DNA from: Tardiphaga sp051811025
Lineage (GTDB): Bacteria; Pseudomonadota; Alphaproteobacteria; Rhizobiales; Xanthobacteraceae
Assembly: GCF_051811025.1 (NCBI RefSeq)
Contig: NZ_JBPWQE010000001.1
Coordinates: 372,001 to 436,000 of the forward strand
Direction of reading: 5' to 3'
DNA length: 64,000 nt
How positions within the stretch are numbered: the stretch's first letter is position 1; each line of letters begins with the position of its first letter. The notes beneath the pieces are model-generated. The model saw nothing but the letters and a program-made list of their open reading frames with translations. It did no database searches and was not told the origin of the DNA. Below, one piece after another: positions 26,250 through 34,094 of the stretch. Both the position numbers and the translations under genes were made by a program.

Positions 26250-27596
26250 TCATGCGCAAGCCGACTTTTGCGCCTGTTTTGCCGGGCCGCAACAGCTACT
26301 GTTGAGAGCCGGTTCGGGTCCGCCGCAGCAGCTCGTCGTCTCAACAGAGGTGCGTGAGCAGGCCCCCGTTTCAGGGAGAACGAGTTCAACGCGTTCGGCG
26401 GCCTCATGGTCGCCTGCGATGTCTGCTGCGATCGAGCGTACCTGTTCATAGCCCGTCAGCATCAGGAAGGTTGGTGCGCGTCCGTAGCTCTTCATGCCCG
26501 CAAAATAGAAACCGGGCTCATCTTGCGCCAATTCCCGAGCACCATGGGGGCGAACGGTCCCGCAGCTATGTTCGTTTGGATCGATCAAAGGGGCCAGGGC
26601 CACCGGGCATTCGACGGTGGAATCGAGTCTGATACGCAGTTCGCGCACGAAGTCGAAGTTCGGGCGGAAGCCGGTCGCGACAATGAGCTCATCGGCAATG
26701 ATGTGGCGACCGCAGCATGTCGATCCGGAGGCGATATGGAGCCGTTCGTTTTCAAGGCTCAGGCGTGTTGTCCGGAATCCCGGCTCGACTTGAATAAGAC
26801 CTGCCGCGACCAAGGATGCGAATGCTGAACCAAGTTCGCCCCGTGCGGCGAGCTTATCGTTGGCGCCGCCGCCAAATGCCTTGGCGGGATCTTCGCCGCG
26901 AAGAAGCCAAATGACGGTGGTCTCCGGAACTTCACGCTTGAGATGCGCAAGGCTGGTGAGGGTACCAATGGCGGAATGGCCTGCACCGAGTACGGCAACT
27001 GCTTTACCAGCATACTTGGCTCGATCCGCACCAAGGACGTCCGGCATGGCGTATGCGACCCTGTCGGCGACATCCTGTTCGCCAATGGCATAGAGGCCGT
27101 TTGCGCCAGCGGGGTTTGGCGTGGTCCACGTTCCTGAAGCATCGATTACGGCCTCGGCGCGGGCGACCTGTGTCGTGCCGCTTGAGGTTTCATAACGAAC
27201 TTCAAATGGTGTCGAAGCGCGGCCCTTGCTCTTGAGCTTGTCAAAGCCTTGGCGGCTGATGTCTGTGACCCTGCTTGATGTGAGAATGTGTTGCTGCAGT
27301 TTCGTCCTGCTAGCTAAAGGCACCAGATACTGTTCGACCAGTTGAGAGCCTGTCGGATAGTCTCCGGGCGCTGGGGAATTCCATCCCGTGGGCTCAAGCA
27401 GACGCTTGGCGGCTGGGTCGACGTTGTACTCCCAAGGAGAGAACAACTGTACATGCCCCCATTGCCGGACTGCATGGCCGACTTCAGGGCCTGCCTCCAG
27501 CACAATCGGCGTCATGCCTCGTTCCAAAATATGGGCTGCAGCAGCAAGGCCGACTGGACCTGCTCCGATAATAGCAACTGTCTCGGCGCTGCCCAT
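26250..27596 (-). CDS. arsO: FAD-dependent monooxygenase-like flavoprotein (ArsO-like)
   Basis: 448 residues. Two dinucleotide-binding sites: the FAD site GAGPVGLAAAAHILERG near residue 10 and the NADPH site VLGAGHSAIGT near 200. This is the layout of class B-type flavin monooxygenases, and related proteins in ars operons are called ArsO, with unproven function. The C-terminus carries two Ser-Cys-Cys pairs and a final Cys (TSCCGGPEP...SSCCGPAK...SACA), a possible As(III) binding tail. The start at 27596 has AAAGGGA six bases upstream. It lies between arsR1 and two MFS genes in one operon. The symbol is by analogy. Confidence 0.7.
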   Translation of the reverse strand: MGSAETVAIIGAGPVGLAAAAHILERGMTPIVLEAGPEVGHAVRQWGHVQLFSPWEYNVDPAAKRLLEPTGWNSPAPGDYPTGSQLVEQYLVPLASRTKLQQHILTSSRVTDISRQGFDKLKSKGRASTPFEVRYETSSGTTQVARAEAVIDASGTWTTPNPAGANGLYAIGEQDVADRVAYAMPDVLGADRAKYAGKAVAVLGAGHSAIGTLTSLAHLKREVPETTVIWLLRGEDPAKAFGGGANDKLAARGELGSAFASLVAAGLIQVEPGFRTTRLSLENERLHIASGSTCCGRHIIADELIVATGFRPNFDFVRELRIRLDSTVECPVALAPLIDPNEHSCGTVRPHGARELAQDEPGFYFAGMKSYGRAPTFLMLTGYEQVRSIAADIAGDHEAAERVELVLPETGACSRTSVETTSCCGGPEPALNSSCCGPAKQAQKSACA

Positions 27597-27644
27597 ATCA
27601 TTATCCCTTTCTGCTAGAATTATAGAAATAAACACCGGAAAAAA

Positions 27645-27965
27645 TCATGCCGCGGAGCTCTTGGCCGGGGCGCATTCCTCTGCATCAGCGCAGCATTCGG
27701 CGACAAGGAAATCCACGAGTCCTTGCATGACGTCATAGTTCGCGTGGCAGACAAGCGTAGTGGATTCCCGGATCTGACTGATGAGCCCGGCCGTTACGAG
27801 CGTCTTGATGTGATGGGAGAGTGTGGACGGAGCCACCTTCAGCTTGTCCTGAAGGCGGCCGACCGGCATCCCGGCTTCACCGGCGCGAACAAGCGCACGA
27901 TAGACCTTGAGGCGGGTCGGGTTGCCCAGAGCTTCCAGGCGAACGGCTGCATCATCTAGCTTCAT
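27645..27965 (-). CDS. arsR: ArsR family repressor (ArsR1)
   Basis: 106 residues, a winged helix-turn-helix with the recognition helix in APSTLSHHIKTLVTAG. Metal-binding cysteines are not in the helix (no ELCVCDL) but at the C-terminus: C91, C92 and C98. That CC-x5-C spacing equals the As(III) site C95/C96/C102 described for Acidithiobacillus ferrooxidans ArsR. It should release DNA on binding As(III). It is the first gene of the leftward operon, divergent from arsR2, with 113 bases between them. Confidence 0.9.
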   Translation of the reverse strand: MKLDDAAVRLEALGNPTRLKVYRALVRAGEAGMPVGRLQDKLKVAPSTLSHHIKTLVTAGLISQIRESTTLVCHANYDVMQGLVDFLVAECCADAEECAPAKSSAA

Positions 27966-28000
27966 AGCGGCATCAAGGTCTCAAAAATGGGGAGAGTCAA

Positions 28001-28020
28001 CCATATTTCTAGATTGATGG
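28001..28020. promoter_or_regulatory. putative ArsR operator O1
   Basis: CCATATTTCTAGATTGATGG, an imperfect palindrome directly beside a TTGACT (-35-like) reading towards arsR1. It agrees with O2 at about 14 of 20 positions, with the same CCAT...ATGG ends. Confidence 0.5.
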
Positions 28021-28062
28021 AAATAATGGCTCGTCTCTCCTCTTGACGTGGGGCTTATAAAT

Positions 28063-28082
28063 CCATAAATCTGGATGTATGG
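28063..28082. promoter_or_regulatory. putative ArsR operator O2
   Basis: CCATAAATCTGGATGTATGG, spanning the -10 zone and the start codon of arsR2 (ATG 28079). An inner ATCCA-n6-TGGAT repeat adds symmetry. A TTGACG at 28043-28048 and TATAAA at 28056-28061 lie just upstream. Confidence 0.5.
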
Positions 28083-28459
28083 AAACAGAAAATGCAATAC
28101 TGGCATTTGCCGCCCTCGCACAGAACACCCGGCTTGATACGTTCAAGTTGCTAGTAAAGAGCGAGCCGGAGGGCGTCCCGGCTGGAGAACTGGCTCGCTT
28201 GGCCGGTATTCCGCAGAACACCATGTCCGCCCACCTGGCGGTCTTGTCGCGCGCCGGGCTCGTGGTAGGCGAGCGCCAAAGCCGCTCCATCATCTATCGC
28301 GCCAACCTCAAGACGTTTCAGGCACTGACCTTGTTCATGGTCGAGGACTGTTGCGGTGGCGATGCCGCGCAATGTGAGCCGCTGATAGCCAGCCTGATCC
28401 CCTGTTGCCCCCCAAAGGCGGCGAGCAAGCGGAAGACTAAAGCTAGCATCAAAGCCTAA
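28079..28459 (+). CDS. arsR: ArsR family repressor (ArsR2)
   Basis: 126 residues, winged helix-turn-helix (recognition helix IPQNTMSAHLAVLSRAG). Like ArsR1 it lacks the helix-located metal site and has C-terminal cysteines: C91, C92 and C99, then C109 and C110. It differs clearly from ArsR1 in sequence. First gene of the rightward operon; its stop overlaps an ATG and sits 11 bases before arsC. The start codon is inside the O2 palindrome and there is almost no room for a leader, so the message may be leaderless. Confidence 0.9.
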   Translation: METENAILAFAALAQNTRLDTFKLLVKSEPEGVPAGELARLAGIPQNTMSAHLAVLSRAGLVVGERQSRSIIYRANLKTFQALTLFMVEDCCGGDAAQCEPLIASLIPCCPPKAASKRKTKASIKA

Positions 28460-28470
28460 TGGAGGCACTC

Positions 28471-28998
28471 ATGACTGACCGCGTTTACAACGTGCTGTTC
28501 CTCTGCACCGGCAACTCCGCACGATCGGTGCTTGCCGAGGCCGTTCTGCGAAAAGATGGCGGCGGGCGCTTTCAGGCGTTCTCCGCAGGCAGTCAGCCAA
28601 AAGGCGATACCCATCCCATCGCTGTGAAGGTCCTCAAGAGCTTTGATTATCCGACCGAGGGTTTGCGATCCAAGAGCTGGCTGGAATACGCCGCCGTCGA
28701 TGCGCCGAAGATGGATTTCGTCTTTACCGTTTGCGACAGCGCGGCTGGCGAGTCGTGTCCGGTCTGGCCGGGGCAGCCGATGACAGCACACTGGGGCATC
28801 GAAGATCCCGCCGCAGTGACTGGATCTGATTTTGAGAAGGAAGCCGCCTTCGTTGCTGCCTTCCGCTACATGAAAAGCCGCATCGCTTTGTTCTCGGCGC
28901 TGCCGTTGTCATCTATCGACCAGATGTCCTTGCGCGCGACACTGAAGGACATTGGTGTAGGCGAGGGGGCCAGCACCACCCGGCCGCAGGTCGCATAG
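28471..28998 (+). CDS. arsC: arsenate reductase ArsC, low-molecular-weight phosphatase type
   Basis: 175 residues. It reduces As(V) to As(III) with the nucleophile in the phosphatase loop LCTGNSARS near residue 15. The family's second cysteine pair region is represented by VCDSAAGESCPVWPG near 85-97. In this type electrons come from thioredoxin or a mycothiol/glutathione system. The ATG at 28471 follows GGAGG by five bases; an ATG at 28459 overlaps the arsR2 stop but has no ribosome site. The stop is one base before acr3. Confidence 0.92.
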   Translation: MTDRVYNVLFLCTGNSARSVLAEAVLRKDGGGRFQAFSAGSQPKGDTHPIAVKVLKSFDYPTEGLRSKSWLEYAAVDAPKMDFVFTVCDSAAGESCPVWPGQPMTAHWGIEDPAAVTGSDFEKEAAFVAAFRYMKSRIALFSALPLSSIDQMSLRATLKDIGVGEGASTTRPQVA

Positions 28999-28999
28999 C

Positions 29000-30055
29000 A
29001 TGAGTGTCTTCGAACGATACCTGACACTATGGGTCGCCTTGTGCATCGCCGTCGGCGTGGCTTTGGGTCATCTGATGCCGGGCGTCTTTGGCGTTATCGC
29101 CAGCGCCGAGGTGGCGAAGGTGAACATACCCGTAGCGGTGCTCATCTGGCTGATGATCATACCGATGTTGCTGAAGATCGACTTCGGGGCGCTCGGCAAG
29201 GTCGCGGAGCATTGGCGCGGCGTGGGCGTGACCCTGTTCATCAACTGGGCGGTCAAACCCTTCTCCATGGCGCTGCTCGGCACCTTCTTCATTGGGCATC
29301 TCTTCGCGCCGATGCTTCCTGTAGGGCAGACTTCCTCCTACATCGCGGGCCTCATCCTGCTGGCCGCGGCGCCGTGTACGGCCATGGTTTTCGTCTGGTC
29401 CAATCTTGTCGAGGGTGAACCGCATTACACGCTGAGTCAGGTTGCACTCAATGACGTGCTGATGGTGTTCCTGTTTGCGCCGCTGGTGGGCTTGCTGCTT
29501 GGCGTCGCTTCGATCTCGGTGCCTTGGGACACCTTGCTGCTCTCGGTCCTGCTCTACATCGTGGTGCCGGTGGTGATTGCGCAGATATGGCGGCGAGTCC
29601 TGCTGCAGTCGGGGCAGGGGGCGTTCGATCGCACGGTCGGGCGTCTGGGTTCAGTGTCGTTGGTTGCCCTGCTTGCGACACTGGTTTTGCTGTTCGGTTT
29701 CCAGGGTGAGCAGATCATCGCCCAGCCTACGGTTATCGCCATTCTCGCGGTGCCGATCCTTATCCAGGTCTACTTCAATGCAGGGTTGGCGTACTGGCTC
29801 AGCCGTCAGTTCGGCGTTGCCTGGTGTGTCGCCGCTCCCGCCGCTCTCATTGGCGCGAGCAATTTCTTCGAGTTGGCGGTGGCCGCGGCCATCAGCCTGT
29901 TTGGACTGAACTCAGGGGCTGCGCTGGCCACCGTGGTTGGCGTGCTTGTCGAAGTGCCGGTGATGTTGTCGGTGGTCAAAATCGTCAAGGCAACCCGCGG
30001 CTGGTACGAGGATGGCGCCGGATCAAAAGCAAATAACGTGGAGGTGCGGCCGTGA
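29000..30055 (+). CDS. acr3: Acr3 family arsenite efflux permease
   Basis: 351 residues, ten membrane helices. It exports As(III) from the cytoplasm, driven by the proton motive force. The family's conserved cysteine is in LAAAPCTAMVFVWS near residue 128, and the helix-9/10 region has GASNFFELAVAAAI. It is also called arsB in genome files but is unrelated to the E. coli ArsB family. Tightly coupled: one base after arsC, and it overlaps the next gene by four bases (GTGA). Confidence 0.93.
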   Translation: MSVFERYLTLWVALCIAVGVALGHLMPGVFGVIASAEVAKVNIPVAVLIWLMIIPMLLKIDFGALGKVAEHWRGVGVTLFINWAVKPFSMALLGTFFIGHLFAPMLPVGQTSSYIAGLILLAAAPCTAMVFVWSNLVEGEPHYTLSQVALNDVLMVFLFAPLVGLLLGVASISVPWDTLLLSVLLYIVVPVVIAQIWRRVLLQSGQGAFDRTVGRLGSVSLVALLATLVLLFGFQGEQIIAQPTVIAILAVPILIQVYFNAGLAYWLSRQFGVAWCVAAPAALIGASNFFELAVAAAISLFGLNSGAALATVVGVLVEVPVMLSVVKIVKATRGWYEDGAGSKANNVEVRP

Positions 30056-30465
30056 CCGTGACCATTTATCATAACCCGGCATGTGGCACGTCCCGCAACA
30101 CCCTGGCGATGATCCGCCAGAGCGGAGTAGAGCCTGAGGTCGTAGAGTATCTGAAGACACCGCCTTCGCGTGATCGATTGGTTGAACTGCTTGCTGCCAT
30201 GAATATGCCAGCCCGCGCGTTGCTCCGTGAGAAGGGGACTCCATATGCAGAGTTGGGGCTAAGCGATCCTAAGTGGAGCGAGGACGAGCTGCTCGATTTC
30301 ATGATGGCGCATCCTATCCTTATCAACCGGCCCATCGTGGTCACGCCTCATGGGGTGAAACTATGCCGCCCGTCAGAGGCCGTGCTGGAAATCCTGCCAA
30401 ACCCGCATATCGGCCGGTTTGTGAAGGAAGATGGAGATGTGATCGAGGTGGGTCGTGCCGACTGA
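30052..30465 (+). CDS. arsC: arsenate reductase ArsC, glutaredoxin-coupled type
   Basis: 137 residues, thioredoxin-fold ArsC/Spx family, with the catalytic Cys in YHNPACGTSRN (C12) and the conserved LREKG and NRPIVVTPHGVKLCRP motifs. It reduces As(V) using glutathione and glutaredoxin. The start is GTG at 30052 inside the acr3 stop (GTGA). It overlaps arsH by 11 bases. This is a second, chemically different arsenate reductase in the same operon. Confidence 0.93.
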   Translation: MTVTIYHNPACGTSRNTLAMIRQSGVEPEVVEYLKTPPSRDRLVELLAAMNMPARALLREKGTPYAELGLSDPKWSEDELLDFMMAHPILINRPIVVTPHGVKLCRPSEAVLEILPNPHIGRFVKEDGDVIEVGRAD

Positions 30466-31174
30466 CCTCACTTTGCCCAATCTGAATCCTGCTTGCGTAA
30501 AACTTCCAGATCTCAAGAAGCTTGTAAGTGAGCAGCCAGCGCATAAGCCGCGCATCCTGTTGCTTTACGGGTCGCTACGCGAACGATCTTTCAGCCGGTT
30601 TGCCACCGAGGAAGCAGCGAGGCTCCTGGAAGCTTTTGGAGCTGAAGCCCGAATCTTCAATCCCACGGGTCTCCCATTGCCGGACGGAGCGCCAGCCAAC
30701 CACTCCAAGGTGGCGGAGCTGCGGGAGTTGTCGGCATGGTCGGAAGGCCAAGTCTGGTGCAGTCCGGAGCGACACGGTGCAATGACCGGCATCATGAAGG
30801 CGCAGATCGACTGGATTCCGTTATCGATCGGTGCAGTTCGACCCACCCAAGGCAAGACGTTGGCGATCATGCAGGTGAGCGGCGGCTCGCAGTCGTTCAA
30901 TGCGGTCAATCAGCTTCGTGTGCTTGGCCGATGGATGCGGATGGTGACCATTCCTAACCAGTCTTCCGTGGCGAAGGCTTATGAACAGTTTGATGAAGCT
31001 GGTCGTATGAAACCCTCACCGTACTACGACCGCATCGTGGACGTCATGGAAGAGCTCATGAAATTTACACTGCTGACGCGCGGCGTGTCCCGTTATCTGA
31101 CCGACCGCTATAGCGAACGGCGCGAGGAAGCTATCAAGCTTTCTCAACGCATGGATCTCGATAAAGCGCTTTAG
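30455..31174 (+). CDS. arsH: ArsH, NADPH-dependent FMN oxidoreductase
   Basis: 239 residues, flavodoxin-like fold. The FMN phosphate loop is YGSLRERSFSR near residue 39, and the family segments CSPERHGAMTGIMKAQIDWIPL and NQLRVLGRWMRM follow. ArsH oxidises trivalent methylated and aromatic arsenicals to the less toxic pentavalent forms. GTG start, with reading translationally coupled to arsC (11-base overlap). Last gene of the rightward operon and convergent with gguB. Confidence 0.93.
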   Translation: MPTDLTLPNLNPACVKLPDLKKLVSEQPAHKPRILLLYGSLRERSFSRFATEEAARLLEAFGAEARIFNPTGLPLPDGAPANHSKVAELRELSAWSEGQVWCSPERHGAMTGIMKAQIDWIPLSIGAVRPTQGKTLAIMQVSGGSQSFNAVNQLRVLGRWMRMVTIPNQSSVAKAYEQFDEAGRMKPSPYYDRIVDVMEELMKFTLLTRGVSRYLTDRYSERREEAIKLSQRMDLDKAL

Positions 31175-31300
31175 AACTGCAGCGTCGAGCTTGCAGCTGA
31201 GCCACAGGGGGGCGGTCGCGTGAGCTTCTTAATTGGAGCCGGACGGGAGCGTTTCGCGCAGTAGAGGCTGACACGGCCGGTGCTCTCGGCTTCGTTCGCG

Positions 31301-32491
31301 TCAGCGCTTCTGATTGTAAACGTCCAGGCAGACTGCGCCGAGCAGCACGAGTCCCTTGATCACCTGCTGATAGTCGATGCCGATGCCGAGGATGGACATG
31401 CCATTGTTCATCACGCCCATGATCAGTGCGCCGATCACCGCGCCGCCGACCCGGCCGACGCCGCCATAGGCTGAGGCGCCGCCGATGAAGCAGGCGGCGA
31501 TCACGTCGAGTTCGAAGCCCAGCCCCGCCTTCGGAGTCGCCGTGTTCAGCCGCGCGGCGAACACCAGGCCAGCCAGCGCTGCCAGCACGCCCATATTGAC
31601 GAAGGTCAGGAAGGTCAGCCGTTCGGTCTTGATGCCCGACAAGCTGGCAGCCTTGGCGTTGCCGCCGACGGCGTAGATCTGCCGTCCGATCGTGGTGCGC
31701 GAGGTGACGAAAGCGTAAATCGCAATCAACGCGATCATGATCACCAGAACATTGGGCAGGCCCCGATGCGACGCGATCAGATAGGTGAAATAGACGATCA
31801 CGGCGAACAACACAGCATTCTTGAAGGCAAAAAAGCCCGTCGGTTCGGTCTCGACACCATGGCTTTGCAGGCGAGCACGGGTTTTCAGGTTCATCATCAC
31901 CAGCGCGGCCGCCAGCGCCGTGCCAATCAGCAGCGAGGTCGGATAGAGCGCGCCGGCCCCCGGCACCAGTTCCGGGATGAAGCCGGAGGATAGTTTCTGG
32001 AAGGTCGTCGGGAACGGGCCGACCGACTGGCCCTGCAGGACAGCAAGGGCGAGCCCCTTGAACACCAGCATGCCCGCCAGCGTGACTATGAAGGACGGGA
32101 TCTTGAAGTAGGCCACCCAGTAGCCCTGCGCCGCGCCGATCAACCCGCCGAGCGCGAGACAGATGATGGTCGCCGGGATGAAATGCACGCCGTAACGCAC
32201 CATCAGTACGGCTGCGACCGCACCGATGAAACCTGCGACCGAACCAACCGACAGATCGATATGGCCAGTGACGATCACCAGCAGCATGCCCAGTGCCATG
32301 ATCACGATATAGCTGTTCTGCAACACCAGGTTGGTGAGGTTGAGCGGACGCAGCAGCGTGCCTTCGGTGACCACCTGGAAGAACAGCATGATGGCAAGCA
32401 GTGACAGCAGCATGCCGTATTCGCGCAGATTGTTCTTGAGGAAGCCGGCATGCTTCGACGGCTCCGGCGCTGCCATGGTCTTGTCGCTCAT
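31301..32491 (-). CDS. gguB: sugar ABC transporter permease GguB
   Basis: 396 residues, about ten membrane helices, with the permease signature GHIDLSVGSVAGFIGA near residue 78 and the longer cytoplasmic insert (about 205-225) typical of GguB/XylH-type permeases. It forms the membrane channel of the ChvE-GguAB importer. Its ATG overlaps the gguA stop (ATGA). Past the stop, an inverted repeat (GCTGAC...GTCAGC) at about 31267-31306 could end the message, but it has no T-run. Confidence 0.9.
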   Translation of the reverse strand: MSDKTMAAPEPSKHAGFLKNNLREYGMLLSLLAIMLFFQVVTEGTLLRPLNLTNLVLQNSYIVIMALGMLLVIVTGHIDLSVGSVAGFIGAVAAVLMVRYGVHFIPATIICLALGGLIGAAQGYWVAYFKIPSFIVTLAGMLVFKGLALAVLQGQSVGPFPTTFQKLSSGFIPELVPGAGALYPTSLLIGTALAAALVMMNLKTRARLQSHGVETEPTGFFAFKNAVLFAVIVYFTYLIASHRGLPNVLVIMIALIAIYAFVTSRTTIGRQIYAVGGNAKAASLSGIKTERLTFLTFVNMGVLAALAGLVFAARLNTATPKAGLGFELDVIAACFIGGASAYGGVGRVGGAVIGALIMGVMNNGMSILGIGIDYQQVIKGLVLLGAVCLDVYNQKR

Positions 32492-34023
32492 GGACGATGG
32501 CCCCCGTTACGCATGATAGCTCGCATGATTTTCTCCTGCGTTGCTTCGTGGCCTGCGAATTCGCCGACGAAGGCGCCGTCATTCATGACGCAGATGCGGT
32601 CGCAGATTCCGAGCAGTTCGGGCATTTCCGACGAGATCACGACGACGCTTTTGCCTGCATCGGCGAGTTCATTGATGATGCAATAGATTTCGTATTTGGC
32701 GCCAACATCGATGCCGCGGGTCGGCTCGTCGAGGATCAGCACCTGCGGATCGGTGAACAGCCATTTCGACAGCATCACCTTCTGCTGGTTGCCGCCGGAC
32801 AGCTTGCCGGCTTCCTGATAGACATCCTTGCAGCGGATCCGTATGCGGTTGCGGTAGTCGCTGGCGATGCGAAATTCCTGCACGTCGTCGATGACATTGT
32901 GTTTGGCGACGCCGTCGAGATTAGCCAGCGTCACATTCTTGCGGACGTCGGATTCCAGCAGCAGCCCGAAATGCTTGCGGTCTTCGGTTACATAGGCAAG
33001 TCCGGCGTCGATTGCCCTGCCGACAGTAGATACGTTGATTTCACGGCCATGCAGAGTGGCGCGGCCACTGATCTTGCGGCCCCATGATCCGCCAAAAATG
33101 CTCATCGCGAATTCGGTACGGCCGGCGCCCATCAACCCGGCGATGCCCACGATCTCGCCGCGCCGGACATGGAAATCGACATTCTTGATGACTTGCCGGT
33201 CGGCATGCTCGGGATGGTACACTGACCAGTCCTTCACGGCGAACACAGGTTCGCCGATGTTTGGTTCGCGCTGCGGATAGCGGTGCTCGAGATCGCGATC
33301 GACCATCTTGCGGATGATGAGATCTTCCTCAATCGGGCCAATGCGACAGTCCAGCGTATCGACGGTACGGCCATCGCGCAGCACAGTGATCCGGTCTGCG
33401 ACACGCGCCACTTCGTTCAGTTTGTGCGAGATCAGGATTGCCGATATGCCCTGAGCGCGGAATTCGACCAGCAGGTCGAGCAGCGCGGTGCTGTCGGTCT
33501 CGTTGAGGCTGGCGGTCGGCTCGTCGAGAATGAGCAGCCGAACCTTCTTCGACAGTGCCTTGGCAATTTCCACCAGTTGTTGCTTGCCGATCCCGATGTT
33601 GGTGACCAACGTGTCTGGCGTCTCCTGCAGTCCTACCTTTGCCAGCAACTCTCGCGACCGCCGATCGACCGCATCCCTGTCGATCACGCCGAAGCGGGAC
33701 GGGGGATTGGCGATGAAGATGTTTTCGGCGATCGACAGCAGCGGGATCAGCGCCAGTTCCTGATGGATGATGATGATGCCCAGCGCCTCGGAATCCGTGA
33801 TGTCGCGAAAGCGGCGTTCCTCGCCGCCATAGATAATGGCGCCCTCGTAACTGCCGTTGGGATAGACGCCGCTCAGCACCTTCATCAGGGTCGATTTGCC
33901 TGCGCCGTTTTCGCCGACCAGCGCGTGGATCTCGCCCGGCTCAACCGTGAAACTGACGTCGCTCAACGCCTTCACCCCGGCGAAGGATTTGCTGATCCCG
34001 CGCATTTCCAGAATGGCGTTCAT
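32488..34023 (-). CDS. gguA: sugar ABC transporter ATP-binding protein GguA
   Basis: 511 residues with two ABC cassettes. The first has GENGAGKST near residue 37 and the second keeps the signature LSGGNQQK near 405 with a degenerate Walker A (GLMGAGRTE), as usual in monosaccharide importers. It powers uptake of galactose, arabinose, xylose and glucose with ChvE and GguB. The start at 34023 gives the typical MNAILEMRGISKSF; the upstream in-frame codons fall in the intercistronic hairpin. Confidence 0.92.
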   Translation of the reverse strand: MNAILEMRGISKSFAGVKALSDVSFTVEPGEIHALVGENGAGKSTLMKVLSGVYPNGSYEGAIIYGGEERRFRDITDSEALGIIIIHQELALIPLLSIAENIFIANPPSRFGVIDRDAVDRRSRELLAKVGLQETPDTLVTNIGIGKQQLVEIAKALSKKVRLLILDEPTASLNETDSTALLDLLVEFRAQGISAILISHKLNEVARVADRITVLRDGRTVDTLDCRIGPIEEDLIIRKMVDRDLEHRYPQREPNIGEPVFAVKDWSVYHPEHADRQVIKNVDFHVRRGEIVGIAGLMGAGRTEFAMSIFGGSWGRKISGRATLHGREINVSTVGRAIDAGLAYVTEDRKHFGLLLESDVRKNVTLANLDGVAKHNVIDDVQEFRIASDYRNRIRIRCKDVYQEAGKLSGGNQQKVMLSKWLFTDPQVLILDEPTRGIDVGAKYEIYCIINELADAGKSVVVISSEMPELLGICDRICVMNDGAFVGEFAGHEATQEKIMRAIMRNGGHRP

Positions 34024-34043
34024 CACCGGATTCTCCCAGGCAT

Positions 34044-34083
34044 CCGGCGCAGGCCATGCCAATTCTTGCTTGGCCTGCGCCGG
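34044..34083. promoter_or_regulatory. intercistronic hairpin between chvE and gguA
   Basis: A perfect 13-bp inverted repeat (CCGGCGCAGGCCA / TGGCCTGCGCCGG) with a 14-base loop and no T-run. Such stems after binding-protein genes usually protect the 5' message and raise the binding protein over the rest. Confidence 0.7.
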
Positions 34084-34094
34084 TCACGGCCGCA

